From NCBI RefSeq assembly GCF_951801035.1, contig NZ_CATOKT010000009.1: a stretch of DNA of 64,000 bases; one strand, written 5' to 3'. Below the pieces are notes generated by a model. That model was not told where the DNA came from, made no database searches, and was given only the letters and a program-made list of their open reading frames with translations. Positions 48,101 through 60,100 of the stretch are shown in pieces; positions within the stretch are counted from its first letter, which is position 1, and every line of letters begins with the position of its first letter. This DNA comes from Adlercreutzia sp910585575 (lineage in GTDB: Bacteria > Actinomycetota > Coriobacteriia > Coriobacteriales > Eggerthellaceae). The translations under genes and the position numbers were made by a program.

Positions 48101-51100
48101 CCGCGGTTCTCCGGATCTTCGGAGTAGTCGCCATCGCGCACCACCTTGATGACCAGGCCGGCGGTAATATCGTCGTTCTTCTCAACGGTCTGGGCCTGGT
48201 TTACCGTGTAGCCGGCGGCCAGCAGCTTCTCGATCACTTCCTCGACCGGCTGGCCGGCGTAGGCCGTGGCCAGATCCTCTACCTCTTGGTCCGAGGGGCT
48301 CTTGCCCTTCGACACCTGCAGGCGCGCCTGGGGACGGCCGTCGAAGCCCTCGGTGCCGGGCACCTCGGGCTGGGGCTCTACTTCCCAGCCCAGTTCCGGA
48401 TGCTCGGGATCTTTCAGCACACCCTCCACCGCCGGAGTGCCCGGAACGGCCTCCTCCATCTTCCAACCGCTGTTCGGATCATCGGGATCGGCCAGCACGC
48501 CGTCCTTGATGTGGAAGATGTCGATGACCTCGCCGTCCTTGAAGGTGGTGGAGTACTGGTAATCGGTGTCCAGCACGTTGTAGCCCAAAGCCTCCAGGGC
48601 GGCGCGGGCCTCGGTCTCGGTCAGGCCCTCCTTGCGAATGTCCTTGAACGGATCGGGGTCGGGCCCCTTGGAAACCACCATCTCCACGGTGCCGTTTTCC
48701 TTCAGGGTGCTCTCGCCGTTGTCGTTGGCCTCATAGGTGGGATCGGTCAGCTTCGTGACGGAGATGACCTTGCCAGCCTCCACATCGTCGCTGTACACCT
48801 CGGTCAGCTTCGTGATGGTGTAGTTCAGGCCCTTCAAGGTGTTGATGGCGTCGTTCTTGTCCTTGCCCACCTGCTCGGCCACTTCGTCCACCACGACGGT
48901 CTCGCCCTTGGACACCACCACGGAAACCACGGCCTTGGCCGTGTTGGTGGCCTCGCTCTTCATGGTTACCGAGATGACGTAGCCCGCGGGTACGGCCGGG
49001 ATGGTCTGACCGGTGTTCTCGTCCACGGTCTCGTCGCTGAACTCCTCGGTCATCTCGATGATGTAGTCGTTGGAACGCAGCAGCCACTTGGCCGGGGCGT
49101 TCTTCTTCAGGACGGTCACCGACTTGGACGGGTCGCCGCCCACGTAGTAGGTAACGATCTCCTCCTTGTTGGCGTTAGTGCCCGTCACCGAGCGCAGATA
49201 GTAGGTCTTGTTGCCCTCGGCATCGGCCTCCACGCGAGCTTCGTAGTACTTGTTGCCCACCTTCTTGAACAGCAGGTCGGTGGCCTGCACGGTCAGCAGG
49301 TCGTTCTCATCCACCGGGCTATAGCCGTCGGACACGGCATTCTCGTCGTAGGTGTAGAAGGTGCGGCCAGCAGCAGACAGGGCGTTGGAGCTTTCATCGG
49401 CATCCGCCGGACGATAGGCAATGGCGCCGTCGAGCGTGGTGAGGAACACCTTGGTGTAGGAGCCGTCGGACTCCTTCATCCACACCGGCGTAGGATCGGG
49501 AGCCGGCTCGGGCTCGGGCGTGGTGCCATCCTCGCCGGGCTCGGGGGTAACGGGCTCTACCGGCAGGAAGTTCTCCAGATCGGACTCGGCGATGGCGGTG
49601 TAGCCATCGAACACATCGTCTTCGTTGTAGCGATAGAACTGCACGCCCTCGATGGAGGGGTCGGGGCCATCCTCGTACTTCTTGCCCACGGCCTGCTCAA
49701 GAACGGACTTCTCCTCCAGGTCGTTGTTTTCCTCTACCGCTTCGCCGGAGTCGACGTCGGCGTAGGCGCTGCGGCTGACCGCATCGTAGAACATCTTCGA
49801 GACGAAGATGAGCGAGCGGTCGGCGCGGCGCAGGGTGTAGGAGTCGGCGGTGTTGTTCAGAATAGTGTCGCCGTTGCCCCACTTGCCGCCGGACACGGCA
49901 GGCAGCGTGAGAGGAGCCTGGCGGAACGAGTCTAAATGATTATATGTTTCTACGTTTATAGTACGCTGGGTCTCGAAGTTGCTGTCGGTATAGCCCTGGA
50001 TGTACACGTTCTGGCTGTCCAGCGTGCCCACCATGTCTTCGGCCATGTCCTTCCAGGAGTACATCTGGAACATCGTGGGAACCTCGATGCCCAAATCGTA
50101 CACCTGCTGCTCGGTCAGATAGAAGTCGCCGTTGGCCTGCAGCGGAATGCGCACCTGATTGTTGGCCACGGTGAAGCCGTGGGCCTCCAGCGTGGCCTTG
50201 TCGACAACCGCGTTGCTATAACCGCTCGCATTGCGCTCGCGCAGCAAGCCGCCGCCCACTTTGGCGCCGGTGGTGTACTCCAGCTCGAAACCGGCCAGCT
50301 TCTTGGTCGTGGTGGAAACCGCGTCGTCGCCCTCCCCTTCCGTGGTGGTCACGTCGGTGTAGTAGGGCCACAGCACGATCTTCGACTTGCTCGACTGGGA
50401 AATGCCGTCGGCAATCTGCTTCGGCGAGTAACCGTAGATGCGGATCTTGCCCACCTTGTCGGCGGGATAGCACTTGATGAAGTTGGCCGAGATGCGGTAG
50501 TTGATGGGATGGAAGCCAGTGTAGGCGCTCTTGTTGCCGTTGTTGCCCACCACGCTGGCCTTATCGGTCTTGAAGGTCTCCCACTCCACGGGGAAGGTGA
50601 TGTTCACATCGGTGTCGTCCAACTTCGAAATGGCCGACTCGTTCTTGAACGTGGCCCAGAAGTTGAAGGTCTTGGCGTAGGGCACGGTCACCTCGGTGCG
50701 GTTGCCGTCCGAGGCGTAGCCGTCGCCGGACACCGTGGCACCGGTGTAGTTGTTCACGTTGCCGTAGCGAACGTAGCTATGGGTCTCCATGTAGGGACGG
50801 GCCACGGACAGAGCGGCGCACTTGCGCATGGTGTCGTAGCGGAAGTTCTTCGAGGACACCTGGGCCACATCGTTGGCATTGTCGTTGATGGTGGTCTTGT
50901 CCTGATAGTCGTCGGTACGAGTACCGCGCGTATCGAAGGCGCCCTTCTGCTTCAGGAACCAGCGAGCGTGCAGCTGCTGGTTGTGCGGGTAGTAGTAATT
51001 GTAGTTGCGCGTGCCGTTGCTGTTGGTGCTGTAGTAGGTGCGATAGCCGTTCACGCAGGGGGTGAGCGTCTTGTCGGTGCCGTTCACGAACAGCGCGTTC

Positions 51101-54100
51101 GAGAAGCTGTTGGAAATGCCCGCGGTATTGCCCACCGAGTTGTACCAGTCGGTGTTGCCCGTGGCGGTAACCACCAGGCGGCTATTCGCATCGTCGGCGT
51201 CAGTGACCGTGTTGTTGGCGGCGGTCAGGGGCACCTTGGCGTTCGACTGCCAGGCAGTGCCGGACACGCCGTCCACCTGCCAGGTGCGCTTGCCCGCGCG
51301 CCAGGAAGGTTCAATGGAGTCGTACTCGAAATCGACCTGATACAGGTAGCAGTCATCGATGGTGTAAGCCGTAGAGTTCTGGTAGGGCGTGCCCGTCCAG
51401 GTGCTATGGGCCGAATTGCCGCTGGAACCGTTGGCCGGCACCCACGAGGTGGCGTTGTAGCCGTTGTTGTTCGGCGTGGTAACCAGGCGCAGGAACTTCG
51501 TGTTCTCGATCTTGTTCACGGTGCCCTTGCCGGCCCACATATCGTGGAAGTTCAGCACATAGGCGCCCGAGGCGTTCGCCGTCAAAAGCGGCGAGTCCTT
51601 CGGGATGTTCACGATGAACTTGTCACCGTTGGGCTGGTAGAAGGTCAGGTTCATCTCCTTGAACGAGCCCATGGTCTTCAGCGCGCTGGACACATCCAGC
51701 TGCTTGGTCTTGAAGCCGCGCACCACGCCATAGTAGGTGTAGAAGCCGTTGGAGTCCAGATCATCGTCACCGTAGCTGGTGGACGTCAGCATGTCCTTGG
51801 CCTTCATGGACACGCTCTCAATGCGCATGGACAGCGTGGCCTTGTCGGAGCGGCCGCGGCTGGCGTTGCGCAGCGTGAAGGTGTAGCCGGTGCCGTCGGC
51901 CTTGTTGGACACCGCCACCGTAGCCGTCTGGCTGGGCAGCGTGCCGTTGTTGGTGTCGTTGGTGGAGCCGCCGTTGGTCACGTACTCCTGGGTGGTGGCG
52001 CTGCGCGCGCCGGCCGGACGACCGGCCGCGCCCTTGAAGGCCGTGGCCTGGGAGGCGCCCACGTAGCGATCGATGATCAGCTGCTTGGTGCTGGAACGGT
52101 CGATGTTGCCGTAGAAGCTGGACAGCGGGAAGTAGTACATGGTGGACGACATGCGGTCGTTGTAGTTCAAGTTCACCGGATTGGTGGACGTGGGGGTGCC
52201 GTGGGTGCGCACATCGCCGTAGATGCGGGCGGTCAGCGTGGTGTTGCTGCCCACCTTGGAGGCGTCCAGGGTGTTCTCGGACGGATAGGTCTCGTAGAGC
52301 TCAGCGTTCATGGTGGTGTACACCATGCGGATGTTACCCAGAGCAGCCCAGCCGCCGTCGGCGTCGCTGCGGAACTGGATGTTGGCGCCGGCCTGGGCCG
52401 CGGCCTTGATGGAATCTTCGTCCAAGGGCAGAGACAGCGTGACCTCGTGCTTGGAATGGGCGGCATTGGTGTAGGCAATGTTGCCAGAACCGTCACGCTG
52501 CACCAGGGCCTCAATAGTGGCGTCGTCGAGCGTCACCACGGCCACGGGCTTCACGCGGGAGGTCTCAGCCTTGGTGGACAGGTTGATGGTCACCACGTCG
52601 CCGGTGTTCTTGTCCACCGAGCGGCGATAGGTCACTCCCCCGCTGGTGTAGTCAGTAGAAGCCTCATGGGGTACCGGAGTGTCCCAGGCATACAGCCACA
52701 GCTTGGCCACGCGGCCAGCGCGGTTGTACCACTGGTACTTGGTGGTGGTGTCGCTGGCCGGCAGCTTCGCGCGCTTGGCATCGCCCTCGCGGAAGCGGTA
52801 GTAGCCGTCAATCTGCAGTTCCTCGGCAATGAAGCCGCGGTCCTCGGCGAAGAGGCCGTTGGAAGCGGGCACCAGCACGCCGTCGGCGTTGTAGTTGCCC
52901 TGCATGCGGCTCACGCCGTTGATGGCCAGGTCCAAATAGCCGTCATCGGCCGTGGACTTCGACTTGTTGGTGAGAATGTACTCGTACCACGCATCCTCCT
53001 GCGGGTTATCGGCATTGAACAGCGGCTTGCCGTTGTTGGCCGTGCGCAGGTCGTAGTTGCCCTCGCCCCAGCGATAGGGCACGTGGGTGACGGTGCCGTT
53101 CAGGCGCTCCTGAATAATCTTGTTGGGGCTCAAGGGACGATGGGTGGTGGCGTCCACTTCGCGGTTGTCCTCGGCCGTCTTGCCGCCGGTCCAATTGAAG
53201 TAGGTCTGGATCTCGGGCTCGGCGGTCAGCGGCAGCATCTTGGCGTAGTCGCCGTCCACCGTGCGGGTGGAGGTGTTGCGGTTCCAGCTATTGGTCTTGT
53301 ACTCGGTGGAGAACTCGCCGTTCAAGCTCATAACCGTGGCACGGGTGGGCACGCCGAACACTTCCATAACGGCGCAGTCGGCGGCCTTCGGGTCGGTCTG
53401 AGTCACCTGGGCGGCAAAGCCAGGCAGGTGGAACACGGCGGACACCACGTACATCTCGTCCTTGCAGCTGGACAGGTCGCTGTGGTTCACGCCGTCGGTG
53501 TGCTCGCAATCGTCGCCGTGGGTGAACCAGGCGGTGTTCGGCACGGCGATGACCCACTTGCCGTTGCCGTCCTTCTTCACGTAGTCGGCCAGGCTCAGCG
53601 TAAGGTAGGGCGTGCTGGGCACCGTGGCCACCGTGATGTTCTCATCAGCGTAGGTAACGCCGTCGCCCTGCAGGCGGCGCACCGTAATGTTCTTGGAATA
53701 GGTGGTATCGGTGCGACCCACGGCGTAGATGTCCACCGTGGCATCGGCCAGCATTTCCTTGATCTGAGCCTCGGAGAGCGCGTCGACCTTGGCGGCGTTG
53801 ACCGTGGAGCCGATGTACTTGCCCGCGCCCTTCTGCTCGAAGCCGGCGATGCCCTCGGGGCGGTTGGTGGCGTTCGCGTCCACCTTGCCGGCCAGCATGG
53901 CGTTCACGGCGTTGTTGTTGAAGTACAGCGTATCGATATCGAAACCGCGCCACTGGCCGTCGACCAGCTCGCCGTAGATACCGCCGCCGGAAACAACCAC
54001 GCCGCCGCCATCGTAGTTGTTCTTGCCGTTCACCGCGTTGCCCGTGGAGCCGGTGGAGCCCCAGTCGGCCCAATAGTAGCTGCTGGTGCTGTTCGGGCGG

Positions 54101-57100
54101 TACCAGTTGCTGCCCTTGTTATCGGCCTGCAGGCCCTGGGCCAGATAGGTGGAGCCCAGAGTGATGCGGGCGCTGTCCATAGAGTAAGCCGAGTTGTTGG
54201 TCAGCGGGAAGCGCCAGCCGGAGTTCTTCGAGCCCATGAGAGTGTCGATGGTCTCGTTGGGCTTGTTGTCCTTGCTCCAGGTCATGGAGGCGTTCACGTC
54301 GCCCGGCTCCTCGGCGTACACGTAGGTCTGCGCACCCATCAAGGGCTTGATGGGGTCGATTTGCGTCACCAGACGACCGTAGTCCTGACGATACATCCAA
54401 GTGGAGTTCACGTAAGTATTGGAGGTGTGGTCCCAGGTGCCATTCGGCGTTTCCTGAGCCTGGTTGTTCAGGTAGCCCGACTCCTTGTAGTTGGTGTTGA
54501 ACGTGGAGTACAGATCGATGGTGCGATCGGCCACGTCGGTACGGCCCAGCACATCGATCTGGGCGTCGTTGGCCTCGCGCACACCGGCGTTGAAGTGGTA
54601 CATATCCACGCGGAAGCTGCTGAAGTAGCCATCGCCCCACACCGTAGACGGAATGATCAAGTTCTTGTTCTCGTCATAGGTGGCACCCGCCGCCAGAATC
54701 TGCTCGCAGGTGAAGGTGTAGGTGAGCTTCGGTGTACCGTCGGACTCGAGCACCGTCGTCACCGTGGCACCGCTCGGCAGCGTCACCGTACCCGGCGTAA
54801 AGGCCGGCTCGGGCTCTGACTCGTCGTCACCGTCGCCTTCTCCCTCGCTCTCGCCGTCGGAGGAACCGCCGCCCTCCCCTTCCGTGGCACCGGCGTTCTT
54901 GGTGGACGGATAAGTGACGATGGTGAACTTCTTGATGGCGTTGCCATGGCCGTTGCCGCCGAAGCCGTTGCCAGTCATGGCCGTCTCGTGCCATGTAGCG
55001 TTATTCCACGTAGCAGGATCCCAGGTCATGGCATCCAGCAGGCCCTTGGACAAGCTCACGTACTTCGCGTCGTAGTAGCGATGGTCGTTGTCGTAGTCGT
55101 CCACCTCGGCCGCGGGCACCTTCTCCTTGGGCATGGTGCCCACCAGGATATAGCTGTCGAACATCTCATAGTTGCCGTGGGTACGGGTATTATCCACGTC
55201 GTATACGTTTCCATCCGGGTTATAGGTATAGCCGTAAGACTGCGTCGAGTTCGGGTTGCCGTAGTTTGTGTAGTTGAAGCGGTAGCCGGAGCCATAGTAC
55301 TTGTACCAAGCCGTGGTGCTCTTGCTCAAGTTAGCGAATACCACGTTGCTGGACAACGGAGCTGGATTCTCCACAAAGTAGGACTTGCCGATGACACGCT
55401 GGCTGGAAGCAGGCATATGGGCCAGCAGCTCACCGAAGTCGCGAGTATTGGTCAACTCGCCAAAAGCGTTCGCGCTGTAGTGGTTCCACGTATTGGCCTT
55501 CAGGCCCGAGCCGTGACGGCCGTTGGTGATGGTGGTGCCGTTCGACGTGTAGTCGCCGTACAGGTAGTTCCAGGCGTCTACGTCGTAGTCGGTGCGGAAC
55601 TCGGAAATCTGCTGGATGCGATCGTAGAACCAATCCCAGTTGCGACACACCGACGAGCCGCCGCCGCAGCCACTTGCAGAGGTAGCCCAACCGTGGTTGG
55701 GGCACCAGTTCTCGTTGTAGGCGTTCTTTTTGTTCACATCGGGAGAGTCGATGGTGTAGCCGAAGAAGTCCACCGAGGCATCGGTGCCGGTCAGATGCTC
55801 GTTGAAGTAATCGTACTCGATGACGATGCCGCACAAGTCACCGCCCAGCCACTTGGCGCTGGACAGAGTGACCGAGCCGTCGTCGTTCTTCACCACGTTG
55901 CCCAGGGTGGACGTGGTGGTGCCGTCGCCGGAAGTGCCGTTGGAGGAGCCCTCCAAACCACCGGTCGTGGTAGTGGGCTCATCGCCCTCGTTCTCTCCGG
56001 GCACGGTAATGGTGCCCGTCAAGTCAGTGCCGTCGGCAAACCACTGGGCCACCTGCTCGCCGGTGTAGGTAGTGCTGTACACCGTGTCGCCGGCCACCGT
56101 GGCGTTGTCGCCACCGGTATGGGTGTAGATAGTGCGGGCCTTCGCGTCCTTCGGATACCAATTCAGGGTAATGGAGCGAATACCGTTCACCGTCTTGCCG
56201 CTCTCATCGGTGTGCTGCGCGGCCTCGAACAGCTTCTTGGAAAGGGTCAGGCGCGTGGTGCGGAAGCCCAGGTTCTGCAAGAGCGAACGGGCGCCGTTTT
56301 GCGACACAGGGCGCATCTCGCCGGCACCGCGATAGGCGGTGCCCGGCTCGCCGATGGTAATCTGCGCACCGTTGGTCATGGCATAGCGCGAGTCATTGGT
56401 CACGGTGGCGCGGAAGCCCACGGTCTCGTCGCGCCAGTAGGCGCGCGGCTCGTTGGGGAACAGCTGGTTGCCCACCGTGTCGCTTGCCAGGGCCTTGGTG
56501 CCGCTCACATCAGAGGACAGCGGGCTGTAGGCATAGCGGTTCAAGTTGGCGATGGGTGTGTTGTGCTGCGCCGCATCCTTATAGGAGTACATGCGGATAA
56601 CCGGGCGCACCGGCTGCAGAGCCACGTCCAAACGGGCGTACGTGGTGGCCGTGTAGGGCGCCTTGCCACCCATGGAGGCATCCTTGTACTGATGGCCGTT
56701 GGCGTGGTTCCAAATGTTGGATGTGGTGGCGCCATTGGTAATGATGGGGTTGAACCAGTAGCCGCGATAGGTGGAGTACGGGTTGTAGGTTGAGAACTTA
56801 TCGTAATTCGTGCTGCCGATAGTAACCGGATAGTCGAAGTTCTTGTACTCGGTATCGTACAGCGCACCCAAGGTAAAGCCCGTGGCTGCGGCCGTCACGC
56901 GATAAATGTAGTAGCGGCTCGTGCTGTTCGCGCTCTCGTAGCGGTTCGTGGTGTTCGTGTTCCACCAGCCCGTCAACCAGTCGGTGCGGAAGGTAGCGTA
57001 GATGTTGTTGTTAGCCGCCTCGCCGGAGTACAGGCCGTCCACCCAACGATAGGTGCCCGCGCCCCAGAACTCGATGAAGGCGTTGGTGTTGGCGTCGGTC

Positions 57101-60100
57101 ACGTTGTTGTTGAAGTTGCGCAGATGCGTCTCGACGTTGCGGAAGTAGTGACCGCCCCATGCCGCCTTGTTGATGACCACATTGCCCTTGGCATCACGGT
57201 AGGCCACCACGACCTTCTCGGTGGTCGTGGTCTCGTTGCCGTCGTCGTCGGTCTCCGTGGTGGTCACGTTGCGCCATGCGGTGAAGCGATTGCCGTTATC
57301 GGCATCGGTGCCCACCTCGTCGATCCAGTCCTCCGACTCAACCAGCTTCTGCGTGATGAAGTTGCCGTCGTTGTCCTTCGTGCGCAGACCCGTCGACAGA
57401 TCGGTGACATAGCGATCTTCCGAGCCCTTGGCCAGAGCGATCATAACGTCGCCCGGGATGGACAGCTTCTCGTCGGCGGTAGCGCCATACACGCGGTAAT
57501 AGAGGTTGAAGTCGAAGATGCCGGTCTTGTCGCCTCCCTTGTAGGAGCCGCCGGCCACGGCGTCGAAGAGGCCCTTGGAAGCCACCACCGACTCCGTGGT
57601 GAAGTTCACATACTCACCCGCCTTCACCTGCTGGCCCGTTTCGGGATCGCGCACCATCTTCTCCACGAAGGGGATGGCCTCGGTGGCAAAGTAGGCCTTC
57701 TGCATCCGGAACGGGATGGAGCCGGAGGCATCGGTCGTAGCTTTGTTGGAGAGTGTGAAGCGGTAGCCCGAGCCCGGATCGTCCAGATAGGCACGGGTGG
57801 ACTGGTTGCGTGCCAGCTTGCCGTCGGTCTGATCAGCACCGCCGGCGGTATCGTCATAGCCGGAATCGGAGGCAGGCTCGGTGGAGCGCATGAAAGTAGT
57901 GGGCGTGATGGCTTCGTCCACCTCGTAGGGGCGACCGTAGATCCAGGCCGTGGCATCGCCCGACTGGAACACGTTCTGGCCCTTCCAGTAGGACTGCCAC
58001 TCGGCCACGCAGCGCTTGAACTGCGGCATAAGAGCCGCCGTATACCAGCTTTCGGGTTTGTCCTTGGGAATGCCGGCACTCGCGCCGTTGGACACGTACT
58101 TCACGAACTCGCCCACGCGGGTGTAGCCGTCAGTGAAACCCTGGGTGTGGTTGGTGGTCGGCCAATAGTTCACCCAGGTCTTCAGCTGGTAGTTGCCGAT
58201 GTTCTGGCCATAGGGACGAGTTGGCTCGTCCTTCTTATAGTGCCATTCATCATGTTTGTAGGTGCAGCCGAACCACGAGGATAGGGGCATGTCGCGCACG
58301 TTGTTCGCCTCGCCCCACAAGTCCACGTAGGCGCTCTTGCCGTTGGTGCCGGCGTTTACTTCAATGGAGTCGAAGCGAATGACCACATTGGTGATGTAGC
58401 CCTTGCCCCAGACATCCCACGGAATGACGAGGTGACCGTCGCTGTTGATGTAGCCCTGGTACTCGGTGCCGTCTTCAGCCGTATAGGCCTTGCGCGGCAG
58501 CTGAACACCCGAGTGGGTGGTCATAGTGCCGTTCACGCGCACACTGTGGGTGAAGTTCGGATCGTAGGTGTCGCCCAGGCGCAGGTATTTGGTCTGCTTG
58601 GCGGGCACCGCCGTCAAGGGGCCGCTGGCCGCCAACCCGCGCGGGAAGTACTGGATCTCGATTTCCTTGATCTTCGCGCCCTCCATCAGGTCCTTGGACA
58701 CCATGATGTCCTTGGTCTGGAAGCCGCGCACCACGTTCTCGTATTCCTCGACGTCGTCGCGGTTAGTAACCAGCTCGTAGCTAACCGAAGAGCCCGTGGG
58801 CTGCACGCCGTAGTCAACCGTACCGTCGGCGTAGTAGTACTGCTTGCGATTCGTGGTGCCGATGCGCAGCTCGCTCTCGAACACCTTGCGGCCGGCGTCG
58901 CCGCTCTTCTGGTTGCTGAAGCTGAAGCGGTAGCCCGCGCCGTCCTCGCCCCAGAAGGCCTTGGCCCCATTGGCGAAGTTAGCCGGCGCGGCAGAGTTCA
59001 TAGCCTCGTCCGCCGTCTTGTTCACGTCGAAGTAGGCGTTGGCGCCCAGAGCCATGTTCGGCATACCGGCGATGGCGTACAGCAGCGCCTGGTCGTCGGA
59101 GTAGGTCTGCTCGCCATTGGCCGTAGTGCGCTTCGTTTTCGTCAGGAAGTTCCAGCTCTTGTCGGGATAGGTGGCATGCAGGCGCGAGTCCGCCTGGACA
59201 ACCACGTAGTAGTTGCCCACATAAGCCTTGATGCCAAGGTAGTGGATATCCGTATTGGGAGCACCGCCCCAGCAACCCCAAGCGTGATCAGTGCCATAGT
59301 GGGCAATGTCATACTCGTTCTTGTCAGGCCACAGGTCCTCAGACTCAGCGTAGTACGGATCGGTGCCCAGCGACACATCGCAGGAGTCGATGGCATAGCC
59401 GAACAGGTCGACCCAGGCCTTGTCGGCCTCGGTCACCTGGGCATCAATGCGCTTGAAGTGCACCTCGAAGTAGTAGGCGTCGCCGCCCAGCCACAAGGTG
59501 TCGGGCAGGGTGATATTGCCCTCGTCGATCTCCCCGTCGCCGTCCTTGTCCCAGTAGGCTTTCAGGTCTTCCCACTTCCACACGGCCTCCTCCGAACCGG
59601 CCACCTTGGCAATATCGGTACGGGCGATATTCACGATGCCGCCGCTCACGCTGGAGTTCGAACCAATGCCGGAGGACAGCTTCTTGTGGTCGATGCCCAC
59701 CATGGGCCAGTAGCGCACGGTGATCTTGTCGATGACCGAGTTCTCCAGCAGGCCCGGCGACAGCGTGAAGTGTGTGGTGTGGTAGCCCAGGTTCTCGTCC
59801 ATAGCATGGCCGAAGGTGTCCCAGCGGGGCACCAGGTTACCCACAGTCAGCTTCGCGCCGGTGTACATGGGGAAGTCGGACTTATTGGTTACGATGGCGC
59901 GGTAGCCGGAGTTCTGCTCTTCACGGTAAGCAATGGGACGATCGGTCTTGATTTCGCCTGACACGGCCGGGTACTGCTTATAGTACACGCTGTTGAAGTT
60001 GGTGCGATCGCGCTCGGAGTTCGCCGGGTTGTTGTACAGCGTCTCCTGGTTCACGTGCTTGGTGGCCACGCCCTCAACGCCAGGGGTCTCCACGCCGGCC

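Noticed and set aside
43590..49950. AT-rich islands at 43,618 and 49,933 as gene boundaries or promoters of separate genes
   Set aside because: The sense frame passes through both without a stop, and no stop-start pair or ribosome binding site is visible. They are kept only as unexplained motifs.
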